From: Magicicada septendecula
Lineage: Eukaryota; Arthropoda; Insecta; Hemiptera; Cicadidae
NCBI GenBank assembly: GCA_034769895.1
Contig: CM068370.1
Location: 47,358,344 to 47,422,343 of the forward strand
Reading direction: 5' to 3'
Length of the DNA: 64,000 nt
Below, piece after piece: positions 1-10,809 of the stretch. Under the pieces are notes generated by a model. The model was not told the DNA's origin and did not search any database. It saw only the letters and a list, made by a program, of their open reading frames with translations. Position 1 is the stretch's first letter. Every line of letters starts with the position of its first letter. Made by a program: the position numbers and the translations under genes.

Positions 1-2
1 CA

Positions 3-470
3 ATAGTCAGTAAACTCCTATCCGATCTACCCGGTGTATACAAGCTAAATTGCTCAAATTGCAATAAATTCTACATAGGCCAGACAGGACGTAGCTTCAA
101 ACAGAGATACACTGAACACACAAAGGCACTCCACACCACTACAGAATCCACCTTTGCAAACCACCTCATTGAAGCAAACCACATATATAAAAACATCGAC
201 AATAACATGAACATTCTACACGTACACACAAAAGGCCGAAAACTAGACACTCTAGAACAATTAGAAATATACAAACACACAAAAACAAATAAAAACGACA
301 TCCTAAACGAACAGACACAATTCAAATCGGATGCATTATTCGAACACATCTCACCACACACACACACAGCATCGATCTTTCGAAAATCTATCCCGTCGCC
401 AACAACAAGACGGACAGCGCTACCTACGGCAGCCTCTGATGAAGAAGGTGAAAGCCGGTTTAGGCTGTAA
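3..470 (+). CDS. Penelope-like element ORF, C-terminal GIY-YIG endonuclease (partial)
   Basis: The frame is open from the first bases of the window to the TAA at 468-470; the reverse transcriptase part must lie outside. The visible part starts with PGVYKLNCSNCNKFYIG, then QTGRSFKQRYTEH. This is a GIY-YIG core (GVY...YIG, with the downstream Arg of the R-x3-H type) preceded by a CxxC pair, as found at the C terminus of Penelope-like retroelements, where it nicks the target for reverse transcription. The end reads ASDEEGESRF, matching the Asp/Glu-Gly rich tails of this group. The bases after the stop (acttataaaaaactt.gtgttccgag) recur at 31091-31116 beside a PLE remnant, supporting a shared element end. 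No internal stop is seen in the visible part. Family assignment is confident; activity cannot be judged. Confidence 0.85.
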   Translation: MVSKLLSDLPGVYKLNCSNCNKFYIGQTGRSFKQRYTEHTKALHTTTESTFANHLIEANHIYKNIDNNMNILHVHTKGRKLDTLEQLEIYKHTKTNKNDILNEQTQFKSDALFEHISPHTHTASIFRKSIPSPTTRRTALPTAASDEEGESRFRL

Positions 471-2242
471 GGTAAATCTTTACGATTTTACTTATAAAAA
501 ACTTAGTGTTCCGAGTCGTCAAACAATAGTGATATATTTACTTTCTCACACATATTAATGATTTCAGATATGGACTTCTAGAAGTACACTGTTATGTTAC
601 AAATTAACCCAAGATTCTTTTTCTAACTTATTATACAGTGTCTTTTAGCTTCTTTCTTCCTTTTTAATGTATGGCATTACATACTTTCTTTTTTCAATAT
701 CTAGGAGGCATTAGAATTATTTACATTATGTTTCAAAGTAAGGTTCTACTTCCTAGTAATCCAAAAAACAAAAACTAAATGTTATTAAAAAAACGTTCAG
801 TGAAACCAATAAACATATTTGTTAAAAGTTTAATATTAGAATAGAAATAAATACGCAACCAATGCATCACTTTGAAGAACCACTTTGAAAACTGGTTTAT
901 TTTGAAAATTGTTCTGTATTTCAGATTAATTGTCATTTTCAAGTGAATTCATGTTATCAATTATTTCTGAAATTTCTAACCAACAAAAATCACAATGTCC
1001 AGCCATGAGTTATATATTTTCAGTGAGAGTAAACAAATGCAAAATCTGAGCAACACACAATTTAATCTACAAGAGTCTAGGACACACTTTATGGAAGCAT
1101 ATAAAAAATCACAACGCTTGTTGCTTACACAGATATGAATTCAGCACCAACTATTAGATAAAAAATAAAAATAACTATATTTCAGTTCTGCTGCCTTATT
1201 CTTATACAGGAAACTGTCAAAACTGTTTTTCTTATCAGAAAAACTGATAAACTGATGTCTGCACAGCAGCATTTCTTGTGCAACATTCTGGGTTTAGGTC
1301 TGAAAGTGCTATTAGAGTAGAATTTCAATTAACTGTCACTTTTTAAAAATATTTATCATCTTCTCATATCCATTTATGTTCTTATGTGAGCAGGTGTAGC
1401 AGAGAATATTAAATTATATGTTAAAATCCAGTAAATACTGTCACCGGACAAAAGGCTTGTCACATGACAAATGGCGCCAATCATACAACTCTTTGTTATT
1501 TTGGTGACCCTAAAAATGGCTGTGTGGCGAAGACGCTGTGATGGTTGTTCCGGCTGAGCTGCGCTGAGATGTTCGGCGGCTGCGCCCGCTGTTCGTGGAG
1601 TACTGCAGTCCTCTTCTTCTTTCGGCACCAGTTTGTAGAGTCCGCTGCCAGCCCAGTGAAACCCATTGCTGGTGCGTTACAGGGTGAAGAATGCGAAGAA
1701 TGTCCATTCTACTCTTCGGCTGTTCCTTCCAGCTGACTCCACGTTGATGTGCGTCTGATGGTGTGGCGATGGAGTGTGCCAAAAAATTCTAGCGGCGCTC
1801 TTTTTATGCCCTGACCGGGATCGCTGATTAGCTCGCTGCGTATTCGTCAGGTGTCACGCACTGCCAGCTATTCGCGGCTGGTACAGGAAAGTAGATGTTT
1901 TTACCTCGATGCCGTCACAATACGTATTTTAATAACCATTATTCTCACATTCACTAAGCTAACAGTTCAATCTTAGAAACCATTAATAATTTCCCAAAGT
2001 TGTGTCATAAAAGTCCTTCCAAGAATTTAACTTGTGTAGCATATAACTAGAACTCCAATGAAATATAAAGTAGTATATACAGTATTCAGCATTCAACAAA
2101 AGTATGACTAAGAACTGATTTGCTTTCTAGCTAATTCTTGTGAACTTTGTTTTTTGTTGTAATCATAATAATTGTTGAAAATTATTAACTGTTAATATTA
2201 TGAGTGAACATTTGTAATTGGTGACTTTTGTTCTTTGACGAG
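471..2242. other. intronic/intergenic stretch without a recognisable gene
   Basis: Mostly AT-rich DNA. A GC-richer island at about 1440-1870 has short overlapping frames on both strands (for example 1510-1782 minus and 1545-1736 plus), but none resembles a known protein and none has splice or start support. The first bases (471-545) are the 3' end of the Penelope-like element. The downstream Polr1B exon expected on the minus strand was looked for here and not seen. Confidence 0.5.
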
Positions 2243-2246
2243 ATAT

Positions 2247-3415
2247 TGTAACGTGTCAAAAATATGGGGTATTTCATTTTATTTCATTTCGGGATTTTTA
2301 TAAAAAATATTGTGAAAGTTTTATTTTCCAACAAACCAGAACACGTGGCAAGTAGAACAGTGTAACGAGGCAGCAACGTAATATTCCGTTGCGAAATCAG
2401 TTGAAGTATGTACCACCCTAAGTTTTCTCAGAACTGTGCGTGAATGTGACAGTGCGCACGCACGTGCAACACAGGTATACGCTTGGAGTGACGCTATCGT
2501 CCAAAAAACCAAGATGTCAAGAAACCAAAGTTAGGCAGTCTCATTTACCATGATGGCGGATACGAAAACTTAAGAACCGCCCATCTTGTGACGTTAGCCA
2601 GTGCCTCACTGAGATCGTTTACTGTCGTCACCTCAACAACTACAGGCATAGCATGGGACGAAACTCCTGCGACGAAGCCCAAGGCTGTGATTTCCACCAA
2701 AAAGTATGAGATCACGTTAGTTACACCTGCGACGTTTTCCTTCCCAGTTAGTCATAGATTGTGTCAGCCGACACAGCGCCAAGCGCGGTCTGCTAACTCT
2801 TATCAGTTTTTTTGATGCAACAGTGAAATAACATTAACAAATTATGTGACCGCGGTCTATTAAGGGTGTAGAACATATTCATATATTTTTTCGGACACTA
2901 AAAAAGAAATCTAAAAGAATAATGAGTGCGCGCGAAAACCACGTTGCCGGCGGGTTTCATTCTAACAAAAGTGTAAGGGCTGTGGGGATTAAAATGGTCT
3001 GGGGTTTTTAAAAAATTAAATTGAATATATGTGAGAAAGGCAGGCTGGGCTGTTTATGTTTATGTTTGTGTGTGTTATATAGAAGGTAAGGTAGTTATGT
3101 TTTTGTATTAATCATCATCTATGTATAAGTCTGTCATTCAAAATTTAAAAGAAAAACCAGAGTAGAGAATAACAAATTTTTTTGATTTTATACATGTTTA
3201 AGATGCTCAACAACAGTAAAAAATAAAAACTAATATCTTTCAAATGATAAATGTTGATAGTTAAATTCTTTCAAAAACCTTATTTCGTTTGATGTACTGT
3301 CAAGTTCGTCGAAACGAACGGGGTTCGTCCACACTATGCGATCCGGCCAGATCGAAGGTAGGTGGAAGTTTATCAATTAAGTTAATTAATAAATACCAAA
3401 AGAAGTAAAGTTACA
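2247..3415 (+). repeat. Element A 5' LTR
   Basis: Starts TGTAACG, ends GTTACA. It matches 8700-9865 with few substitutions and a 10-bp insertion near the start (about 2276-2285). Near its end is a splice-donor-like GAAGGTAGGTGGAAG. An identical-length 75-codon frame occurs in both LTRs (2588-2815, 9031-9258) but has no relative in the other LTRs and is probably fortuitous. Confidence 0.93.
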
Positions 3416-3436
3416 ATTGGTGCCGGGACGCCAGGA
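3416..3436 (+). other. Element A primer-binding-like site
   Basis: Directly after the LTR end, the sequence AT-TGGTGCCGGGACGCC begins with the TGG that complements a tRNA CCA end. The primer tRNA was not identified. It differs from the B1 site (TGGCGCGTCCGAAGC) and the E site (TGGCTCCCGTTAAC). Confidence 0.7.
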
Positions 3437-3639
3437 TGTAATATAACAAAAAAGGTTGTATTACACCGGCCTACATTTGACAGTACATTGAATGAAGTAT
3501 GGTTGAGAAAGCAAAATTGTATTGATGTAAACTTACGTAATTATGATAGAAGGGTGATTTTATGTATGTTGTAATATCAGTTTTGAAAAAAGATTAATCA
3601 TTGGTAGTTGTTACGTAAGAAAAAATAGATCAAATAAAA

Positions 3640-4944
3640 ATGTCTGAGAACACAGAAAAAAGCAGTGTAATAGATTCAGGTATGAGTGAGAGTGGCCTTG
3701 GTTCGATGAACCCGTCACCAAGTGTGAGCGAAGTAAGTCAGTCAAGGCCAACAGCTGAGTTGAGCGTGCAATCAATAACTAACGCCGACCTAACTGGGTC
3801 AATTATAGTCGATCACGCAGAAGCGAAATCTACCCCGGTATTGATCAAATCAAATAAAACAAAAGAGAAAAAATTGTCATTACATGACCTATTGGATTTT
3901 ATGAAAGTCAATTTCGATAAACAAAATAAACGCTTTGATAGTAACGAGGTAATTTTAAATGAGATGAAAAGTGATTTTAACAATAGATTAGATGAACAGA
4001 AAATTAAATGCGAACAGCAGAATGTTCAAAACGAAATTAATTTTAAAGAAATTAAAGAACTGAATAATCAGTTGCAGCAGAGTATTAGCGTAAAATTTGA
4101 TGGTTTAATAAATGATATACAAGACAAGAATAAATGTTTAGAAAATGCTAATGAAATAAAAAATAGTTTGAATAAAGTAGAACAGAGTACGAGTAATACA
4201 AATGAAAGTTGTAATGGCAATGTTGTATTAGACAAAGAGTTAACCAATAATAATGATAATGTCGAAAATAATGAATGCAATACTGAGAATAGTAGTGTAT
4301 TTGAAGAGTTGGTATCAGAAAGTGATACGGTGAAAATAAATCGTGAGAATACTGATGAGTTTGTAGAATGTGATTATGAGATGTTAATGTGTGTTAATGA
4401 GTTAGAGTGAGAGTGGAAAAATAGTATAGTAGCTGAATGTGTAGGGCAGAGGGTAAATTTTCCCCTTATTTGTGATGAACCAAGGTGTTCAAAAATGTTA
4501 TTATTGGAGGGCAAGAGACCCTATTTAATGGAAGATTTGAGTTATATCCCTTTTTTGTATAAGTTAGTACCCTCTGTCTGGAATAATATCGAGAGTGTGA
4601 TATGGTATTGTGATGAGAGAGATTTAAACAGAGAATTGTATATGGAGAAAGTAACAGAATTGTATGCATTGAATAGAGAGTATGATGAGTGGAGAGTAAG
4701 GTTAGAAGTGTGTCTAAATAATAATGAGTTGATTGATAATATAAAAATAAATAACCCGATAATGAATACAATTACTGATGGAGACTTAACAGATGTACTT
4801 AACGTTGACTTGTTTAATGACTATTTTGGTAAAATGAATGAATTTGGTTTTTATAGTTATGACATACAAAGTAACCATTTGTTTGTCAATAAAACTGAAC
4901 AGTGTTACATAAAACAAAGACTTATCTGGGACGATGGAGGGTAG
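3640..4944 (+). pseudogene. Element A gag-like coiled-coil protein with one internal stop
   Basis: One frame of about 435 codons, interrupted only by TGA at 4408-4410. Relatives in E and G read Glu-Arg-Glu-Trp here, so AGA to TGA is the likely lesion. The N-terminal 80 residues are Ser/Thr-rich and low in complexity. Residues about 80-190 have heptad-like, Lys/Glu/Asn-rich sequence (EQKIKCEQQNVQNEINFKEIKE) typical of a coiled coil. An acidic linker follows, and then a C-terminal domain with PSVWNN, WYCDER and the terminal WDDGG. There is no CCHC knuckle and no protease or polymerase. The N-terminal half resembles the start of B1 Gag, so a structural, particle-forming role is inferred. The conserved C-terminal domain, also present in E and G, is unknown to me. 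The start is the first ATG after the leader (aaaaATGTCTGAGAAC), also used in E. Confidence 0.75.
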
Positions 4945-5760
4945 ACTATAAAACGATAAAGGACAGTTATAAATATTTCGTTTTATGGTTTTTGACCCTG
5001 CACCTTTGCACATTGAAGTGTGGCACAACTGAGTAACAATGAATTAGATTTGTAAATAAATATGTAGTGAATTCAATTGTACGTGTTGTGGTTAAGTGAA
5101 CAGTGTATGTAGGTAGATAATTGTTGTAATAATAATATTAATATTTTGTAAATTAAATAAATAACCGAAGAAATTTTGAAAGCAGTAATTGGTTAATTGT
5201 AATTGTTTTGGTAGAAATGAAACTTGTATTTTTCAGTAATTAATTTAATTAAAACAATTTGATATGATTTAAATATTTTGATTGATTATTTAAATGTTGT
5301 GTAATTAAATTTTCTAATGAATTGAAATCATTTTTACGAGATTTGTGAATTTGGTAATTAAATGATCAATTGTTTGATGTAAACTAAAATGTGTGTTAAA
5401 TGTTTCAGAGGTGAGGTGAAAGTATTGGGGTGTAGGGGGTAGATATTTTGTGTGTGTCAATTTAAATGGACTGTAAGTATAAAATTTTTATAGTACAAAT
5501 CAAGTATAATAAAAATGTTTACAGGTGTAACTCAAATAAAGAGATTTTAATTAAATAAGGAGATGGTTTGAGATAATGGTGTTAAATAAAAATGATAATT
5601 AAAAAATCTTAATAATAACTGAAAAATGATATATAATAATTATTAATAAAAAATTTAAAAATTTATGAATGATTTAAATAAGTTAAATGATTAATACGTG
5701 ATGAAAATGTTACATTAGAATGTATATAAAATTTTAAGTACTTAGTGATTAAGTTGCTAT
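4945..5760 (+). other. Element A AT-rich 3' non-coding segment
   Basis: No coding frame. It is rich in A/T and TAATTAAAT-like words, and aligns by eye with 51025-51830 of E and 56521-57370 of G. It separates the gag-like frame from the structured module. Confidence 0.6.
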
Positions 5761-5762
5761 TG

Positions 5763-6363
5763 CGGGGGTGGCCTGTGCCCTCGTCGATAGTGTAATGGGT
5801 TGGGGGTAACAGGGAGTGTTACCTCCATCGGAGGCCAAAATGGCGACAATGTGCGGCACTTTTTTTTTGGTACACATTCAATTGGTACCCTGATAGATGC
5901 TCGTGTCGCACATACTAATAACGAAGTAGAACAGGCAATGAAATGCAAGTTAGATTTCCCCGACCTTTCGGGCGATTACTGCCTTACCAGCACTAATCGT
6001 GGCTTTGGCTAGCAGTTAGCTATGGTCATATCAAGTCCCTTGACCATAGCTGACTTGAAATTGGTATATAATAGGAATTAAATGGGGGGTGAAATTTAGG
6101 GGAAATCCAGGTACTAGGGAACAGCGGCTACCACTCTGTTCGAGTAGGAACAGCAAGGCCAGGTGGTAGACCCGTTTAAGGGCGTTTAATTATAAACAAG
6201 AATATGTTGATATTAAAAAACGTTAAAATGTAACTGCCGAAGCAAAGACACGGAGATGTCAAATTACTCCAAAATATACAGTCTTTGTGGAAGCGAAAAG
6301 GCGCCACAGTCTTACATAACTTGCAATAGAGTGTGTGGATGGGAGGTGGCTCAGGGGAGCCAC
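5763..6363 (+). ncRNA. Element A structured RNA module (covarying hairpins)
   Basis: A GC-richer, highly conserved island in the AT-rich interior. Visible stems in order: 5763-5783 CGGGGG/CCCTCG; 5802-5826 GGGGGTAACA/TGTTACCTCC; 5973-5999 CGATTA/TAATCG; 6015-6054 GTTAGCTATGGTCA/TGACCATAGCTGAC; 6128-6169 CTACCAC/GTGGTAG enclosing CTGTTC/GAACAG; about 6244-6289 GCAAAGAC/GTCTTTGT enclosing GGAG/CTCC; 6346-6363 GTGGCTC-AGGG-GAGCCAC. The same order recurs in B1 (44891-45488), E (51834-52438) and partly in G (57399-57804), with stem changes that keep pairing. Function is unknown; packaging, export or translation control are possibilities only. Confidence 0.75.
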
Positions 6364-6651
6364 GAATTTAAATTTTATAACATAAAAATTGCTAACTCAA
6401 ATGTTGATCCAATAAAAATGCTTGTGATCTGTTTAAATAACTAGATGCTCATACATTCACTATAAGGTGTTCATTCCATAATTTTAAATGTAGTATTTTA
6501 TGGTAGTAGGTTAGATATAAGAATTGATAAAAAATATGTGTTTTATAATGTGTGTATTTCAAAACTAAGTAAATGATTACACCGACTGGCAGGCGGTTAA
6601 CATAAATTATCAGAATCAGAAAAAGGGGAAACAAGGAGGTTAGAAGTATTG

Positions 6652-6655
<4 letters not shown>

Positions 6656-6682
<27 letters not shown>
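6656..6682. repeat. (TA)n microsatellite
   Basis: About 13 uninterrupted TA units inside the element A interior; shorter TA runs occur at the same place in E (52736-52745). Confidence 0.9.
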
Positions 6683-6683
<1 letters not shown>

Positions 6684-7179
6684 CATGTAATTTGTTCAAT
6701 TTCAAGATGCGTTTTCATTGTGTTAGTAAGATCAGCTGATCAGCAATAAAATGTCACTGTTATATTGGTTGTAAATGTTCCAGGTAATTAATGTTTAATG
6801 TAATGTTTCAATGTATTACAGATGCTATTTAAGTAATGAGAAAAGTAATTTGATAATATGAGAAGTAAAGTAATAATTTGTGAAAGCTAATAAAAGATAG
6901 TTTTTTGGGTGATTAGTATTTTATTGGGACATATAGATCAGTCCAAGTCAAAGTTAAAGGGGTAGTAGAGAGAAAAATATTGTTTTGAGTTAATGTCATG
7001 TTGTTGTGAGTTAATGTTATAAAACTGAGAAGTATCAATGTTGACACAGTAGTTATGGAGAATATATGTAGAGTTTTGAGTGATATATTGATATTATTAA
7101 TTGATGATGTTCTTTTATTGTAGTTGAAGTAAGGTAATAAGATTGAGATTTTGGGGATGGCAATTTTGTAGTAGGGGGT

Positions 7180-7330
7180 AGTGTAATGTGGGAGTCCGCA
7201 ACAAGGTTGGGACGGGATGGGACCGATTTAATGGGAAGGGGTCGCCTCAGGTAGAATCCAGGGACCAGATAATGGGAAATGAGCTTTTTGGGGGGGGGAA
7301 ACACTTATCCTAAGTACAAAGGGTTAGAGA
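7180..7330 (+). other. Element A conserved GGGACCAG-type block
   Basis: A short conserved block: gtgtaatg.gggagtccgcaacaa, gggtcgcct.aggtagaatccagggaccaga and gagcttt.ggggg.gaaacac. It has clear counterparts in B1 (46140-46265), E (53240-53375) and G (58410-58560) at the same relative position. No reading frame explains the conservation. It lies between the structured module and the 3' terminal block. Confidence 0.6.
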
Positions 7331-8339
7331 GTATTTTTTTTATATATCGAGAGAAGGTGGCGAATTGAGTGTAATGATAAGTTGGGGTTAGAGAGTGGTT
7401 GGATAGATATGTTGATAGAGATGGGTGTCCTGATAGTAAGAGTGGTTAGTGGTTAGAGTCAGAGAGAGGTAAAGATGATATATTTATAAATGTCAAGTAG
7501 TAAATTAAATGTAAATAAATAATCAAATCACCCAAAGTAATGTAGAATGAGATTGTTAAATGAAGAAAGTTATAGTTGAACATATAAAATTTTGATTAAA
7601 ACCAGTGACAAAATGTTTGATAGAATTTGGAAATGTAAAGTTGTCAAGTTTATTTGAATAATTTAAATGTCCATTGGATTGTGATTATTATTATTGTGAT
7701 TTGTTTATTTTAAATATTTTATTTTATTATGTTTTGTGTTTCAAGCTAGCACGTTACAGATGTTAAATGTATTTTCAGATAGAACTTGTACATAACATAT
7801 GTGGGTCAAGGTTTTGGACTTGACCTAGTTTTGATCAGCTGACAGTGAGGTCAGATAAGTTAATAGTAAGGAAGTTGATTCCACGTTTGGTTTTTGATCA
7901 ATTTAAACAAATTTTAAATAATTTCTATATGTAAAGGAAACATTTTAATAAATTTAAATTTTTTTTTAATTTTAAAATTTTTTGGAAAATATTTTTTTTG
8001 AAAAAAAAAAATCTCTTGATTTTGTGCCTGCCAGCTAATGGATAATTTTAAACTTTGATTACATTATTATTTGTGTGCTAACCATGTTTATTATTATTGA
8101 ATTATTTCGTATTGAATTGTATTGTTAGACTTTAGGTAATCACATGTTAGGTTAAGGATGTTCTTAATTGTAAGAAATGTTTAAATTGATTTATTTTAAC
8201 TAACAGCAATAACAGAAAAACCTAATGAAGAGAATAATTTAAAATATATACAAAATTCATGATTTGATTTTATATGGAAACGACCAGTGAGTGGTACTTT
8301 AACGAATTTTTAAAGAATTGTTCAATTTGCAGCATGTCA

Positions 8340-8690
8340 TGTGAGTGTGTGAGAGCCCAGTATCTGCTAAAGGCAGCCCAGCTTGCATATAAGGGGAAAC
8401 ATATCGGTGGAGGATCTGGCATAATCTGAGCCAGGGATTGAGGATTTTTGGGGTAGCATGTTAGAAGGTGAGGTGTGCTGTGGTACGCGTCGGTTCGATT
8501 TTTCGGTGTTGGGATCTCTTATGGAGAAGTCCAGTGATCTCGTTCAGATGCGTCCATAGTCGCCGAGCCCGGGGGGTCGTGTACCCATGAAGTATAAGAA
8601 CAGGGGGGTTGTTGGCACCAGTTCCTCACCGGTCCTCATAGGGGTTTTATCAATGAGATTTCTTCTGTTCTGACAGAAGAATTCTCATTG
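8340..8690 (+). other. Element A conserved 3' terminal non-coding block and PPT hairpin
   Basis: About 350 bp just inside the 3' LTR, conserved in all family members: gggg(a)aac.atatcgg, ggatctggca, ttggtgttgggatctc, gagaagtccagt, ctcaccggtcctc. It ends in a hairpin at 8651-8690, CAATGAGATTTCTTCTG/CAGAAGAATTCTCATTG with a 6-nt loop and one mismatch. This touches the polypurine tract AGGGGGTA. Five other copies keep the hairpin with base-pair changes. A role in 3' end formation, plus-strand priming or packaging is inferred from position only. Confidence 0.75.
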
Positions 8691-8699
8691 AGGGGGTAT

Positions 8700-9865
8700 T
8701 GTAACGTGTCAAAAATATGGGGTATTTCATTTTGGGATTTTTATAAAAAATATTGTGAAAGTTTTATTTTCCAACAAACCAGAACACGTGGCAAGTAGAA
8801 CAGTGTAACGAGGCAGCAACGTAATATTCCGTTGCGAAATCAGTTGAAGTATGTACCACCCTAAGTTTTCTCAGAACTGTGCGTGAATGTGACAGTGCGC
8901 ACGCACGCGCAACACAGGTATACGCTCAGAGTGACGCTATCGTCCAAAAAACCAAGATGTCAAGAAACCAAAGTTAGGCAGTCTCATTTACCATGACGGC
9001 GGATACGAAAACTTAAGAACCGCCCATCTTGTGACGTTAGCCAGTGCCTCACTGAGATCGTTTACTGTCGTCACCTCAACAACTACAGGCATAGCATGGG
9101 ACGAAACTCCTGCGACGAAGCCCAAGGCTGTGATTTCCACCAAAAAGTATGAGATCACGTTAATTACACCTGCGACGTTTTCCTTCCCAGTTAGTCGTAG
9201 ATTGTGTCACCCGACACATCGCCAAGCGCGCTCTGCTAACTCTTATCAGTTTTTTTGATGCAACAGTGAAATAACATTAACAAATTATGTGACCGCGGTC
9301 TATTAAGGGTGTAGAACATATTCATATATTTTTTCGGACACTAAAAAAGAAATCTAAAAGAATAATGAGTGCGCGCGAAAACCACGTTGCCGGCGGGTTT
9401 CATTCTAACAAAAGTGTAAGGGCTGTGGGGATTAAAATGGTCTGGGGTTTTTAAAAAATTAAATTGAATATATGTGAGAAAGGCAGGCTGGGCTGTTTAT
9501 GTTTATGTTTGTGTGTGTTATATAGAAGGTAAGGTAGTTATGTTTTTGTATTAATCATCATCTATGTATAAGTCTGTCATTCAAAATTTAAAAGAAAAAC
9601 CAGAGTAGAGAATAACAAATTTTTTTGATTTTATACATGTTTAAGATGCTCAACAACAGTAAAAAATAAAAACTAATATCTTTCAAATGATAAATGTTGA
9701 TAGTTAAATTCTTTCAAAAACCTTATTTCGTTTGATGTACTGTCAAGTTCGTCGAAACGAACGGGGTTCGTCCACACTATGCGATCCGGCCAGATCGAAG
9801 GTTGAAGGTAGGTGGAAGTTTATCAATTACGTTAATTAATAAATACCAAAAGAAGTAAAGTTACA
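8700..9865 (+). repeat. Element A 3' LTR
   Basis: Nearly identical to the 5' LTR, preceded by a polypurine tract and followed by the TSD ATAT. The low divergence suggests a fairly recent insertion. Confidence 0.93.
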
Positions 9866-9869
9866 ATAT

Positions 9870-10238
9870 TGTTTGCAAGACAATTGTAATCTGTAAAACT
9901 ATGGTATACAAACGCCTTTGTTAAAAATAAAAAGACATGATTAATGTTATAAGTGACAAATTCTCCGGTGTTGAATCCATATCACAATCTTAAAGCACTT
10001 ATATATTAGTGTTACTCTAAAAAAATAATAAAAAATTATAGAAAAGCTAATATGTTTTTTATTACCTGCCTATATCTCATAACTATCAGCTTCTGGACCT
10101 GACCACTGATGGTTAATCAAACTTCTACTGTATTGTAAATTCCGTGAACCTACCTGAATAGAACTAATCTACTCTAACTAAAATGTCATACAAAAGTCAT
10201 TAATGGTGTTCTACTTAGAGTCCCACAAGTCAACTTAC
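9870..10238 (-). other. Polr1B intron downstream of exon c
   Basis: Unique AT-rich intron sequence between the exon c splice donor and element A. No other feature seen. Confidence 0.6.
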
Positions 10239-10380
10239 CGGTACACGGACTGTGATGCATGCTCTGGGCATCTCCTTTTCATTCGACAATGTACCGCAGA
10301 GTTTCACGTTGTTGACTATGACTTCTTCTTTCCCATGGAATTTGCCAACTACATACCGTGAATCAACATCATTGTAATAG
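10239..10380 (-). CDS. Polr1B: Polr1B exon c (RNA polymerase I second-largest subunit)
   Basis: On the minus strand the exon is bounded by acceptor ttgtttcag and donor CCG|gtaagt. It is 142 bp long: one base completing a split codon plus 47 codons, ending in phase 0. The peptide starts YYNDVDSRYVVGKFHGKEE and ends CITVRVP. The next residues of this family are the conserved RNP.(I/V)GDKF(A/S)SR loop, so an exon boundary after VRVP is natural. The protein forms, with RPA190, the catalytic core of Pol I, which makes pre-rRNA in the nucleolus. Its identity rests on this exon together with exons a and b. The following exon was not found in the remaining 10.2 kb. Confidence 0.85.
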
Positions 10381-10805
10381 CTGAAACAAATATACAGTTT
10401 GGCAGAATAAACATGATTACAACTTTACAATAAAAATATTCATAATTCAACATTCACAACGTTTTTTAACTTCACTTTACTATGCACAGTAAACTAAAAC
10501 TGTTCACTAAAATAAACTGAGTTTTTAGTTGTATTGTCATCCGCAAGTATTATATATTAACACTGGATCTAGTTTTACTAATCACGCCATCTTTTTCACA
10601 GCCTTCCAATATCTCGTGGTACATGAAATAAATACTTATGTTCTAACGATCAAGTCTTCACTTCTGATTCAGTGCTCTCTTGTGATACCTCAGGAAGATA
10701 ATGTCAAAGCTCTGGACTTTATTTAGATTTTGTTTTGAGGTACTTAAGTTTCTGAAAGTACTCAAACTGTCATAGGTTTATAAAACTTCGGCTGTTTCCT
10801 TGCAT
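10381..10805 (-). other. Polr1B intron between exons b and c, unique part
   Basis: Intron sequence upstream of exon c in gene orientation. A 65-codon plus-strand frame (10529-10726) has no recognisable similarity and is probably random. The rest of this 16.4-kb intron is element C, the tandem array, the hAT with its LINE, the Helitron fragment and the palindrome. Confidence 0.6.
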
Positions 10806-10809
10806 ACCT

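Larger units (their letters stand above)
2247..9865 (+). mobile_element. Element A: complete non-autonomous LTR retrotransposon (gag-only)
   Basis: Two LTRs of 1169 and 1166 bp bound the element, which is flanked by the 4-bp target duplication ATAT at 2243-2246 and 9866-9869. The LTRs begin TGTAACGTG and end AGTTACA. A primer-binding-like site follows the left LTR, and a polypurine tract (AGGGGGTA) precedes the right one. The 5.3-kb interior encodes a gag-like frame (3640-4944) and then about 3.7 kb without coding capacity. No protease, RT, RNase H or integrase motif was seen, so it must be mobilised in trans. It shares non-coding modules with B1, E and G, which points to an autonomous B1-like helper. 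It lies antisense to Polr1B, in the intron downstream of exon c. Confidence 0.92.

Noticed and set aside
1374..1782. GC-rich block with overlapping minus-strand frames near 1.4-1.8 kb
   Set aside because: Considered as a host exon or Polr1B exon; no conserved motif and no convincing splice sites with phase, so left as unassigned.
2588..2815. 75-codon frame present in both LTRs of element A (also 9031-9258)
   Set aside because: It recurs only because the LTRs are copies of each other; other family LTRs lack it and the sequence resembles no known protein.
8486..8505. T-arm-like GGTTCGATTTTTCGG in the conserved 3' block
   Set aside because: Varies in E and B1 (GTTCGATTTTA) and lacks any tRNA body around it.
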